From the NCBI RefSeq assembly GCF_000006405.1, contig NW_003204003.1:10827-61049 (forward strand): 50,223 nucleotides of DNA. Direction: 5' to 3'. Below are positions 21,401 through 31,388 of this stretch, piece by piece. The notes beneath the pieces are model-generated. The model made no database searches and was not told the origin of the DNA. It worked only from the letters and a program-made list of their open reading frames with translations. How positions within the stretch are numbered: the first letter of the stretch is position 1; the number at the start of each line of letters is the position of its first letter. Source of the stretch: Perkinsus marinus ATCC 50983. Its lineage: Eukaryota > Perkinsozoa > Perkinsida > Perkinsidae. A program made the position numbers and the translations under genes.

Positions 21401-22788
21401 ACGCCGCTGTCGATGAAATTGCTGCTAGGCTGTTGAACGCCACTGGCGGGCAGAACTACAAATTTATTAGAATCGGCAACAGCAGCAGGGTGACCCATGA
21501 GGCAGTGAAGGGTATATGTTTGGACGCTATGGTGTCCGAGGCCTTCAAGCAACAGGAGACACTTCGAAATGATGACTATGTGAAGTCTCGGGATGAGCGG
21601 TATGCTGCTATCAAGGCGCTGGATGTTCAAATACAGGAGGCGGCTGATCAGAAGGCTGTTGTGGATAGCCTGCGAGCGAAGAGGAGGGGACTGGTAGAGG
21701 CCCTTCATAAGGCACGGGATGTGTATAAGAATACTATGCGGCAGGGACGTGATGCAATTCAGTCTAGATACCTGAGGGGAGCTGATGTCCTTTTTGGTAC
21801 ACTGAATAGCTACGGTAGTTCTTCAGTGACGAGGAACCTCCCAGTGGGTAGGGCGGAGGTGTGTCTGATCGATGAGGCCGCACAAGCTCATGAGGTGGCG
21901 AGTCTAATACCACTCCGGTTCGATCCCCAGCGACTGATTCTCGTGGGTGACCCTCAGCAGCTGCCTGCCACTGTCCTCTCTATGAGGGCCTCGTTGGAGT
22001 ACAACTTGGAGAGAAGTCTTTTCCAGAAGCTACAGGAGGCGTCTTGGCCGCATCACGTTATGCTGACCACGCAGTATCGTATGCATCCAGCGATAGCAGC
22101 GTTCCCGTCCAAGCACTTCTACCATGGAGCCTTGGTACCCTCTAATAGTGTCCTCTCCAGGCCGCCCTTCGCCCCTCACATGCCGGGCCCTATGACCTTC
22201 TTTGACCTGCCCGACTCAGAGGAGGTCCGTCGAGGAGTTGGGCGGAGTAACCCTGCCGAGGCACTCTTCATTGGCCGACTACTGCAGGAGCTCATATCAG
22301 CTCTTGGGGACAAGGCTAAGACTCTGTTGCCTGACGGTCTGGGAGTCATATCCCCGTATAAGCAGCAAGTGGCTCTACTGAAAAGGAATCTCAGCTACGG
22401 GTCGTTGAGTGATGAGTGGCTTGAGGTTGGTACGGTAGACTCTTTCCAAGGCCGGGAGAAGGACGTCATAGTGGTGTCTACGGTGCGTAGTAGTGCTAGC
22501 AGTGGCATCGGATTTGTTGCGGACATGCGGCGTTTGAACGTTAGTATTACGCGAGCTAAGAGGGCACTATGGATCGTTGGTGACTCTCAACGGCTGAGTA
22601 GTGGTTCCACTGAGTGGAGGGACTTGGTGCAGCACTGCCAGAATACCAATGTTATTCGTGACGCATCAAGGCTTTCTCCTATACACCTACGTACCCTTCT
22701 GAGGGAGCCTATCCCTGGGGCTTCTCCAAGCTCTACCGTCATCCATGCAGCCCCACCTAAGAGGCCGCGGCTGAAGCAGTACTACTGA
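18476..22788 (+). CDS. SEN1: SEN1/senataxin-like superfamily 1 RNA helicase, 4 exons
   Basis: Exons 18476-18589, 18633-18801, 18844-18979 and 19026-22788 are in phase (introns 43, 42 and 46 nt) and give 1393 aa starting MAATAHKSRRS. The large exon is open from 18985, but the in-phase splice at 18980/19026 provides an ATG and upstream coding sequence. Upf1-like SF1 helicase motifs are intact: Q-type LNEGQSKAL, Walker A GPPGTGKTR (about residue 897), DEAAQAHEV (about 1089), GDPQQLPATV, LTTQYRMHPAI, TVDSFQGREKDVIVV and NVSITRAKRALWIVGD. Sen1 proteins unwind RNA-DNA hybrids and terminate polymerase II transcription; the long non-helicase N-terminal region fits Sen1 better than Upf1, and no Upf1 CH zinc domain is visible. 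It is shorter than yeast or human Sen1. An acidic, serine-rich linker lies near 20260-20330. Confidence 0.88.
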
Positions 22789-22853
22789 GTAGTATATGAA
22801 AGTAATCATAATTGTTATTACTCTTCCAATGTACTATTACTATGTTCGATCAT

Positions 22854-23664
22854 TTAGTGTTTCTCTAAGTGCGTTACCGTCGTTGTGTTGTTAGTGGGGG
22901 GGGGGGGGGCAGGCGACTTGGTGGTTACCCCCTCAACGGCATTGGCAGCAGTAAAGGTGCTTTTCCTGCTTGACTGCTGTGATTGGTCGATGCCTCTACT
23001 CTCAAGAGGATACGAGTAACCTCCCATCTGGTCATCAGTAACGAGAGTAGGTTTGAGAATGTGCGCCGAGGTTGCAATTGAGCCTTGATGAGCCCGCATG
23101 AGGAGGTCTCGACGACCATAATGATTCCACTTCCATCACTAATCGAGAGGAGGTCAGGGGCCGATTTCGATTCCTTACTTTTGGCTACCCAGTAGATAAA
23201 CTGCTTGCGAGATTCGGCCACCAGTGAAATCATCAGCTTCGCAGTCTCGACGTTCATCAGGAGTTACGTATACAGCAGACTCTGGACTAAGCCCTTGGGT
23301 TGATCCCGAAGGGTTGTAGATGGTCATAATCGCTGTTTTCAGATAGCCGTGGAGATGACTGCCCTCCTTCCCACCGCTCAGTGCTCAGCAGCTTGTTGCT
23401 TTTCTCTACAGCGCCCACTCGACGTGATGTCGGAGTGTACCAGGTTGATCACTCGGGCGGAGAATGATGTACTCCTTGGATGTCCACCTTCACACTCAGT
23501 GCATGCTTCAACCGTTCATCCGCAGAAAGTGATATCCGTATCTGATAGTTGTCGTTGTTGTGTTGACAGGAACTGGTCGGGCGATGAACTCCTTGGAATT
23601 GTTGTTCTCTATCTTCGCACTGCGCTGTATGGGAAGTTGATCTCATTGTATTGTGCGGCGGCAC
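22854..23664 (-). CDS. Small unrecognised protein, exon structure uncertain
   Basis: Minus-strand frames that look coding include an exon starting MNVETAKLMISLVAESRKQF at 23257, and a C-terminal exon ending in a proline and threonine run then VTHLEKH with a stop at 22854. A frame from ATG 23664 (YQIRISLSADERLKHALSVK) may be the N-terminal exon, divergent from the RanBPM-like gene 54 nt away. One linking junction could not be placed, so this may be two things or a shorter gene. A homopolymer of 14 G at about 22899-22912 encodes the proline run. No family recognised. Confidence 0.35.
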
Positions 23665-23717
23665 GCAGATTTCTCGTTCACCTGAAGCAGTAATTTTTCT
23701 GAATCAATCGTCTCTGG

Positions 23718-25838
23718 ATGACCACCATTACAGCGACCGAAGGGGACAGGGAAATGGAGTATCCGACCCCAGTTAGCGTCTCGTCGATGCTGCGTGTAGG
23801 TACGTCCTCATCGGCACGCGGTCCGATGCCTCAGAAAAGCGGCCGAGCAGTCTCAGCCTCGGCATCGCTGATGAGAGTCCTTGCCAGTTGGTGGAGCTCA
23901 GCTTTGACGGTTTGACGGCGACCTACATAGGCCGGTAACCACGCCAGTCGAGGAGGAGGAGGATGTCGTGTATGGTCTCTCTTCGGCAGGGCATCACATG
24001 CGGATGTTGCTGCCGTCCAGGCTGACTGTCCAGTGCCCTTGGGGACCTCAGCCTACTATTTCGAGATGACCATCTTGGACACGGGTACGGTAGGGGCCAT
24101 CACCATCGGGCTCACCACCAGCGGCTTCCTGCTCAACCGTCAGCCTGGATGGGAGATACAGTAGGTGTCAACCCCATCGCCTCGTGTTTATCATTGTGCA
24201 CCACAGTTCCTTCGGCTATCGAGGGGATGATGGTCGACGGTACTCGAACAGCACGAGCGGGGACAGTTTCGGCCCGACTTTCGCTAAAGGGGACACCGTG
24301 GGCTGCCTTGTTGACTACGCTCTCGGTGTTATTCGATATACCAAGTAAGTTTGATCACCCGTGACATCGCACAGTCTAGAGTCTTGGAGCAGGAACAGCA
24401 AGCTCTTGGCTCCTGTGGGTGGTAGGCTACCGCGGTCGTCGCCTCCCATGAGGTTTTATCCAACTGTAAGTCTCCATTCGCCGGCCGCTAAAGTGATGGT
24501 CAACTTCGGTGAGCACCTCCTTGTGACTCTACCCCCGAGGATGGCGTTCAGGGAACAAACCGTTCGTTTTTGACTTTCATCGCTTCCAAGCGGAAACTCT
24601 GGATAGACAACGGGAAGCTGTAGAATCGTATGCGGACGAGGTCACCAGGCCGCTCACTGAAAAGATCACTCAATGCGATGGCATGGTCCGAGCATTTCTA
24701 CTGGCACGAGGTTATCACAGGACACTTGAAAAGTACACCACGAGCTGTCCACAGTATTCGCGCCAGCCCTTCCAGGTTTGATAAAGAAATCGAGACTCCA
24801 CAGAACCGCTCCCCACGAGTTGACGGTTCGAGCCAGAGCGCCAAATCGCCGTCGCGGGAACGCAGTCCAACGGTCATGCTAATGGTACGTTGCAGTGAGT
24901 GCTCCTGTTGCTGAGCAAGTGATACCTACTGTAGGCTCTATGACCAACTTGAAACAGTTTGCATGGTCCCGGGATCGCGAAAGCGAAATGGCCAGGCATG
25001 TGGAGGACCGATCAAGTAGGGTTTAGGTCCAGTCGAAGGGCGACGAACACCATCCATTCTTGTATAGGAATTAAAGAAGCCATCGTCCAGGGCGACATCT
25101 CCTCTGCGCTTATTATGATAGAAAAAAGGGCGCCGGAATATCCCACTGTAAATCTCCCTCGTCTTCATTTCGACCAGAGGCTCATTCTTCAGCACAACCC
25201 GCCTCTCTTTGGTTACGTTCTACTATTGACACAGTGCTTCATAGAATTGATCAGAAGGGAAGAGCTCAGCGCTTCGGAGGTGTGGTACGTTTGAGAGTCG
25301 CGAGTTCCACGTTTCCCCCATAGACGGTGGCGTGGATGCATAAAAATCTTGCGCCCATTCGGAAGCGTATTTTGTCTTGCAACAGTCCGGATTCAACCAG
25401 GAGCCTCGAAGCTCTCCGTGAGGTTTCATCGTTGCTTGCATACAAACACATGAACGAGGTGAGCAATCGCTCAGAACCTGTGGCAGTTGCCCTTCTGATC
25501 CTTAGAGTCCGCTCCGTGATCTGCTCCATCCATCGAGGAGGAAGTTGGTGGCCGACCTTGTGAATGATGACCTTGTGTGCATCATGAGTTCGACCACCGG
25601 GATGGCGTCTACGAGATTCGCGGGCTGGTCTCCCATTCACGTCGCCCTCCGGCAACTCATTGCTACTAAAGAGGTCGGTTCCTCCATTCTTTGTAACACA
25701 GTACTTCATGTTAAGGTTCTGCACACTCACCACATGGGTGGTAGTGGGCCTCTGCCCGACTCGCGTCTACTCTGTCACGGCATACACAAGACGACTAAAT
25801 GGGTTGAAATTGGCAATTGGAAGGTCAAAAACGATTGA
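23718..25838 (+). CDS. RanBPM-like protein (SPRY-LisH-CTLH-CRA), CTLH/GID complex subunit
   Basis: Starts at ATG 23718; first exons 23718-23793, 23835-23934, 23990-24160 and 24207-24344, then further exons near 24375-24508, 24552-24775, 24900-25015, 25070-25285, 25324-25458 and 25507-25838. Introns are mostly 30-52 nt. The SPRY domain is clear: SAYYFEMTILD, GAITIGLTTSGFLLNRQPGWE, SFGYRGDDGRRYSNS, GPTFAKGDTVGCLVDY, RFYPTVSLHS, NKPFVFDF. A LisH-like MVRAFLLARGYHRTLEKY follows, then a CTLH block (RIKEAIVQGDISSALIMI..., LLLTQCFIELIRRE) and a CRA block (LSSLLAYKHMNE, LVADLVNDDL). This is the architecture of RanBP9/10 and yeast Gid1, scaffold and substrate-handling subunits of the CTLH E3 ubiquitin ligase. 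The C-terminal end at 25838 is the natural stop of the last open frame; the 24345-24375 and 24775-24960 junctions are the least certain. Confidence 0.82.
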
Positions 25839-26326
25839 TGTCCGTCCAAGTTGTAACTTTTCTGTGCTCAAGGGTTTTATTGTGTTACGGTGGCTAAGTC
25901 TAAGTACGCCGTGCCGTTGGCATTGGACATTGAACTCAGACACACAGCGGCTGAACGGGAAAATAAGGTGAACCTCTTCCTCTCCTGCGAAATCGAATTT
26001 CCTCACGGAACAAATTATTCACTCCAGCTGATTCATCACCTTGAGGAAGGAATAATTCTGTATAGACACTTGTGGAATACCAAAGAGATGATATTTCTGA
26101 TAGAAATTTTCTATCAGAATTATTTACCGCCAGCAGAGTTTTCCATCAGGATTGTCCACATGCTCTACCTCGGGTACTCATCCCCAACTGCAAGAGCTTT
26201 CCTTCACTATCTCAATCAACTGGTTGAACACAAATCTGTGAATGTGAAGAGACGCACTTACAACTGAGATCCTATTGTTATTAATAATGATAAAAACTTT
26301 CAACAAATCGACCGTGTCACTGCAAG
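25839..26326. repeat. AT-rich convergent spacer with nested foldback (26050-26124)
   Basis: Between the RanBPM-like gene and the isocitrate lyase gene. It has a perfect inverted repeat at 26095-26119 (TTCTGATAGAAA, one base, TTTCTATCAGAA), nested in a looser pair AATAATTCTGTATAG / CTATCAGAATTATT. The spacer is clearly more AT-rich than its neighbours. A 125-codon frame at 25890-26267 resembles nothing known and is probably not coding. A small foldback transposon relic is possible. Confidence 0.4.
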
Positions 26327-27958
26327 TCACATCTTGGACTTACCGAACTGCCTCTCAGTCGATTCAGACCCTTGACTGGCAGTGGAGGTAGATCCACCAG
26401 TAGCCAGGCCGACCATAGCGTCCATGAAGTCAGCACCACTCCACCTCTGATGCGTCAGCAGCTCCACCTTGTTGGCACGCTCGGCCCTCTGCACATCTCT
26501 AACATAGGCGAGCATGTTCTCCTTGGCATAGTTCTTGGCGAAGACGTCGCTATGCAACCCGGACAGATGAAAGCCCGCCAATGTGATAAACTGCCACACA
26601 TAGCCCAGCTTCCCGATATCCTTCTGGAATGAAGCTATCTGGGAGTCCGTCATACCAGCAGCATCCCAGTTGAAACTTGGAGACAAGTTATAGCCGAGAA
26701 GAATCTTATCACCATGCACCTTTTTGACAGCGGTTGCAAAATCGAAACATTGAGAGTAGACGGGCTTCTTGGACTCCATCCAGAGAACATCGCAGTAGGG
26801 CGCGAATGCTATACCACGGCTAATGCACATACGAGTGCCGCATTTGATGCGATAATACCCCTCCCTAGTACGAGGGAGATCCCAGCACCAGAAGGGAACC
26901 GTACCGAGCAACCTCTTAGCCTCAGCACGCATCTCATCGATGCCCATGAACATACTCTTCTCCTCCCATTCGGTCACAGACTTGCCCATGGCCTTCAACT
27001 TGCTCGAGACGAGATCAGGAAAGGTGGTCAGCTGGGCGTTCATAACCCAATCGGTCTCAAGCTTGCTAATCTCCTCGGCAGATGCTCCACGATGGACAGC
27101 CGCGTCGACCTTTCCCTGTAGAGATTCCTTCACGTTCGGGTTAGAGGCACCAACAATAAAGCTGTGATCTCTAGAGTCGATGTTAGTGTCCAACAGCGTA
27201 GCAGCTTCAGCATCGGTACGAGCAACTATAATAGTCTCAACACCGAGAACGTCGGTCATCAACCGAGCGGCCACGAGACGGTCAATGTGTTCTCTAGTAG
27301 AGACGAGCACTTTGCCGCCCATATGACCGCACTTCTTGGTGCCAGGCTTCTGGTCCTCGAGATGGACACCAGCTGCACCACGCTCCACCATCATCTTCAT
27401 AAGCTTCATCACTGCAGTCAAACCACCGTGACCAGTATCACCATCAGCAATGATGGGGGCGAAGTGATCAACAGCCGGAGTAGCCTGGCGTTCGGCCTCA
27501 GTCATACCAAACCTCTCCTGATGCTGCTTCTGGTCGTGGAACACTTGAGCACGGAAAAGTTGGTCAACTTTGTTCGGGACGGTGTTATAGGGATAGTCGG
27601 CAAAGTCAGGGCCTGGCTCGTTAGAAGTGGAGGCCGTTGAGGAGCTTTGCCAGCCTGAGACATAGATGGTCTTGAGGTACTTGGCCATCTGAGTCACTTG
27701 AACAGGATCCAGGGCGCCGAAGGTAGGAAGGAAACCACCAGTCCGTTGAGCTTCCTTGAAGGACGTCCACAGCTTCTTGCTCATAGCATCAGCAGGGTAC
27801 TTGGTGCGGCCGGCCTTCTGACCACGAAGACGAGCAACATCCTCCGCCGAGTACAAGCGGCGCTTGCCGGTCCAACGTTCGGATTGCCACCACTGCTTGA
27901 TCTCAGCCACGTCAGAGGCGAACTCAGCAGACTCGACTGATGTAGGGATACGAGACAT
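26327..27958 (-). CDS. ICL1: Isocitrate lyase with C-terminal SKM
   Basis: Intronless gene of 543 aa starting [13 protein letters not shown] at 27958. Isocitrate lyase splits isocitrate into glyoxylate and succinate, the first glyoxylate-cycle step. The catalytic signature KKCGHM is intact with Cys at about residue 210 (coordinates 27337-27323); [11 protein letters not shown] (metal and substrate binding), [32 protein letters not shown] and NLSPSFNW are also present. Length and the insert between the two halves match fungal/plant-type eukaryotic enzymes rather than the shorter bacterial form. The protein ends FGKSKM, and SKM fits the [SAC][KRH][LM] peroxisomal PTS1 consensus, so peroxisomal or glyoxysomal location is inferred. 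It lacks introns while most neighbours have many, which could reflect retro-copying, later transfer or intron loss. Confidence 0.95.
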   Translation of the reverse strand: MSRIPTSVESAEFASDVAEIKQWWQSERWTGKRRLYSAEDVARLRGQKAGRTKYPADAMSKKLWTSFKEAQRTGGFLPTFGALDPVQVTQMAKYLKTIYVSGWQSSSTASTSNEPGPDFADYPYNTVPNKVDQLFRAQVFHDQKQHQERFGMTEAERQATPAVDHFAPIIADGDTGHGGLTAVMKLMKMMVERGAAGVHLEDQKPGTKKCGHMGGKVLVSTREHIDRLVAARLMTDVLGVETIIVARTDAEAATLLDTNIDSRDHSFIVGASNPNVKESLQGKVDAAVHRGASAEEISKLETDWVMNAQLTTFPDLVSSKLKAMGKSVTEWEEKSMFMGIDEMRAEAKRLLGTVPFWCWDLPRTREGYYRIKCGTRMCISRGIAFAPYCDVLWMESKKPVYSQCFDFATAVKKVHGDKILLGYNLSPSFNWDAAGMTDSQIASFQKDIGKLGYVWQFITLAGFHLSGLHSDVFAKNYAKENMLAYVRDVQRAERANKVELLTHQRWSGADFMDAMVGLATGGSTSTASQGSESTERQFGKSKM

Positions 27959-28464
27959 GATTCCGGAAGGGTTAAAAGTCCCTGAGTTAGGTGAAGAAGT
28001 GACAACGAATCACACGCAGTACACACGGCAGAATCTTGCGCTCGCCCTGATCGATAGCCCACTTCGGCACGCGAACACGTGTCTCAACTGGGATTTGAAC
28101 CTCGGACCTTAGTTTATACAGGCGAGAGGTAGGGCAACGCCGCGTAGTAGCAGCAATCGTGCGGCGCACCGATTATTCAACCAGTGAAGTTAGGCAAGAT
28201 CTCAATTTGCAAGATGTCTCTTGTGGTGCAGCACTATGCATTGTGACTGGTACGACGCGCATTCACACATACACACGTTGTGGTTGCATGGCGTTGGGTC
28301 GAACGCCGCCAATGAAGAGAGGCAGTTTGCATATCTCACGGACATTCCTATCGAGAATTATAAAGCGCAGCGTTGAACTTCCGAGCTCATAAAGGTCACT
28401 TGATATGTAACTCAACGCAGGGGAAGAGACAGAAAAGCATGTTAGACATGGAAGGGTACACTGA
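27959..28464. other. Spacer upstream of isocitrate lyase
   Basis: Contains the presumed 5' leader and promoter of the isocitrate lyase gene (minus strand) and the 3' flank of ZMYND10. A tRNA B-box-like GGTTCAAATCC occurs on the minus strand at 28091-28101, but no tRNA cloverleaf forms around it. I see no gene. Confidence 0.4.
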
Positions 28465-30728
28465 CTAGGACCCTGCCTGGATTAGCCGGCAGTGCTCACG
28501 ATGTATGCGCCAGTGCGCGACCTAAACAATCACAACGGTGTGGCGGTCAAGGCCCATGCTGTACCTGGCATTGTCGAGAGCAGTAGAACTCCCGTTTGCA
28601 ACGCGTGCAACGCTGGTCTGCATCCTTACCGCACTCGGGACACTTGGGTGTCTGAGCTCCTCAATGACTCCAACGACAGCACCAGTCCGTTACCTGTAGT
28701 TCACCGCCGCTTTCCTCCATGGCCAAACGCCACTCGTCAGGTATCGACACCATTTTGGAGAGCTTCTTCAACCCTCCGGGACCTTCCTTCTTGTCAGCAG
28801 CTTCCAAGTCGGATAGTTGATTCTCCGCAGCCTCCTTCCATCTAAAGCGGAGCTAATCAAAGGGCAGTAGCTTTTGCGACTCACTTTCCTCGATACTTCG
28901 ATTTAAGTCCTTCGATAATCTCGGCCACAAGCTCGACACTGAAGGCACTAGCGGCCCCCGAGGACATCGACAGACCCCCAAAGGGATTGCTACTATCACC
29001 AACCCCAGCGACCATGCGCCCTGTGCTTCATATGACCAACGACGTCTACGAGCCCTCGAGGAGTGTTCAAACGCACCCGATATGGCGAGCTCCTCCAGAG
29101 CCCTCAACAGCACAGACAGCACCGGCAACTGCTCGAAGACTGTCTCGTTGAGATACTTGCGCAGCCTACATTGAAAGACATAGGGACATGCCCCGTAACG
29201 ATGGGAGTAACCTCAGCAGATTGTCCACGCGACACTGCGAGTCTAGGGAGTACTGTTGCCGGCAGACCGGGTCCATAAGGAGCTGGTAGATAGCCAGCCA
29301 CACTTGACCCTAAGAGTAGCCATGACTCACGAAGGGACAGGAGCAACCCACCTGGGCCTTGGGCATTTTCACTGACCCAGTCGCATCCCCACTCATGGGC
29401 TTCCAGTTGTTGTCCTCGAACTTCTCCACCCGCCCATCAGAGGTCTTCCTTATCCACGGGGCTGCCTGTGCCACTACGCTCCATATGGTCGAGCCAAGGT
29501 ATAAATGGTACCTCTAGTATAGGGACCAAGGTCATGAGGATATCATGCGTCTCTAGAAGCCTGGTAGTAAGCGTTAAGGGACAGTGAGCACGGTGCTCGC
29601 ATAGGAAGCGGATGATTGACAGAGTGCACATGCATACCTGAAACAACAGGGCAGTGTGGGGAAATATGCACATGGTCAACAACGGGAAGGAAGCTACACG
29701 TGTCGGTGACAACATGAAAATTCTGAGGAAATTTTGTGAAATTCTGGTTGGTTTTCTTGTACTCTTCCACCCAAATTCGTATTTAAGCTCCTAAATTGGT
29801 GAGGAAACTGCCGAAATCACTCAGGTAAAGCAAGCATATATTTCAACACTGTAACAGAGGCGCGCTTTCACCGCTCTAGCACCGACCTGGAACTCTATCT
29901 CATCGTATTGGGTATCCAAAACCTCCTGGTCGGTCTGGGCGATAAGGCGTTGACGGCGATCTTCCGAGCTCTCTTCGGCCAACTGCACAGACCTACGCGA
30001 GCCGTCACGAACATCCGACCGCGAGTCCCACTGTTTGATCCGCTTCGCATGGAGCTCAAGGAGTCCTGCTAGCTTCGAAGAACAGTAGTCCACCTGGTCA
30101 CAATGAGCAACCAACCTCTGAGGTCCGTGACGATTACAAGGTCCACAGTAGCATCTCCAGCAGCCTCGACTCCATCTTGATGGAATAGGAAGACCTGACT
30201 GTGATGGTGACAGGACCAGAGCTTCTCACTGCTGACCTCGAGTAGATTGATGACTGTAGCCTCGTGATACAACGGAACGTAATTACGCAATGATGACAGC
30301 TTGGCTAGCCTTGACGATATCAGAGGATACGCTTGAGTCTTCCACGTCCATATCAGAATAAGCTCACCTAGGTAATGACCAGGCCTGTCTTTCAATCTTT
30401 GAGCATACCGATAAGATCTTTGATGCGATCTTCCCGCACAAATGAATCTTTGATGAACTCATCAGTGCCGTCTACTGCTTGAGCATGAGCCTCCTTATTG
30501 AGCCTCTCTAACACCGCATGATTCTCCAACCACTCACTGCTTCCTATGCTCTCCAAGGCCCACGATGACGGGCCTGAGAACGATGCCTTGAATTCCACAT
30601 GATGCAACAGCTCGAGTACCAAGGCGGAGATGAGTTATCAAGTGTTCCGCTTCGCATTGTGACAGAGGAAATTGACTTTCATCGATCAGGGCCGATTCAC
30701 AGGCGAAGTCACCAACTTCAGTGATCAT
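28465..30728 (-). CDS. ZMYND10: ZMYND10 (dynein-arm assembly factor) homologue, multi-exon
   Basis: Starts at ATG 30728 and ends at 28465. Fragments match ZMYND10 along its whole length: SEAEHLITHLRL, then (after a 46-nt intron) GSSEWLENHAVLERLNKEA and EFIKDSFVREDRIKDLI; YHEATVINLLEV; QVDYCSSKLAGLLELHAKR; the acidic heptad-rich YDEIEFQVGARAV; CTLSIIRFLCEHR and LLETHDILMTLVPILE; RVEKFEDNNWKPM; GQVWLAIYQLL; RKYLNETVFEQLPVLSVLL. The C-terminus is a complete MYND zinc finger (CPEC, CTRC, CSRQC, HWRIHREHC) across a 43-nt intron at about 28510-28555. ZMYND10 is a cytoplasmic chaperone-linked factor that assembles axonemal dynein arms, so the organism should make motile flagella. The intron at about 29849-29638 is almost entirely an introner-like element. 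Some middle exon borders are approximate. Confidence 0.85.
29652..29851 (-). mobile_element. Introner-like element, copy 3 (nearly a whole intron)
   Basis: A 200-bp copy in the sense of ZMYND10. In gene orientation it begins CAGTGTTGAAATATATGC and ends GACCATGTGCATATTTCC then CCACACTG, followed by 14 nt (CCCTGTTGTTTCAG) that end the intron. The flanks CTCTGTTA and CCCTGTTG agree at 6 of 8 positions. The best in-phase donors are inside the terminal repeat (AGT/GTTGAA) or about 20 nt before it (GCG/GTGAAA), so the element accounts for almost the entire intron. Confidence 0.8.
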
Positions 30729-31388
30729 TAGCAAGACAGAAGCAAGATGGATTCCCTACAAAGAGCTCAGTAAAGACTACCATTGCCCATACATAGCAGT
30801 ACTATAGCCGGTGATTGAGCAAAGGATATTCCCCCATAATCCTTCCTTATCCTCGACTACGATCACCCAATCGAGCAAGGATAGGTCCCGACTTCCTTTG
30901 CTATGAAAAGCCGCATCAAACGTTCACAACTGATCTCATACTTTGACCCTATGGCCGATCACCTCTGTCGTCGTTCTTGGCAATGACTCAGAACGCAAAA
31001 GAGTTGAGTAGCTCAATGGAAGTATTTGTGACAAGAAACCCAGACCGATACCAGTATAGTCACACGACATCCTCGGCGGGCCAAGTTGGCCCTACGACTA
31101 GTCCCAGTCTGGCAGAAAGACACTTCAAAGCTCATTGGGTTCTTGAAGTGCATAATTTATTACAGAAAAAGGGAGCACTCAAAGGTAGAGCGCTTCAGGA
31201 GACAAGTAACAGTTATCAGAAGGACTTGTCCAAGACGACAAGTCGCAACCTAATAACCTCAGATTAGCAAGTCAAAAGATGCACACCTGATTCGAACGGA
31301 TAACTACCGTAGTAAGGCGACAACCAGGTGGCAAAAGAACAACAAGGAGCTCCACATTTCCTCATCGGAATAGTGTATATCATCAACA
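30729..31388. other. Spacer between ZMYND10 and the CD36-like gene
   Basis: Presumed promoter and leader of ZMYND10 and 3' flank of the CD36-like gene. A forward frame at 30977-31267 resembles nothing and has no supporting context. No gene is called. Confidence 0.4.

Noticed and set aside
23349-23693. Forward 114-codon frame upstream of the RanBPM-like gene
   Set aside because: Overlaps more plausible minus-strand coding segments and lacks any recognisable domain.
25890-26267. 125-codon forward frame in the AT-rich spacer
   Set aside because: No similarity, codon use unlike neighbours, and it spans a perfect foldback.
28060-28135. Possible tRNA on the minus strand around GGTTCAAATCC
   Set aside because: Only three of five T-stem pairs form and no acceptor stem is found. 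A similar B-box-like GGTTCGAATCT at 38066-38080 lies inside a KH-gene intron and also lacks a cloverleaf.
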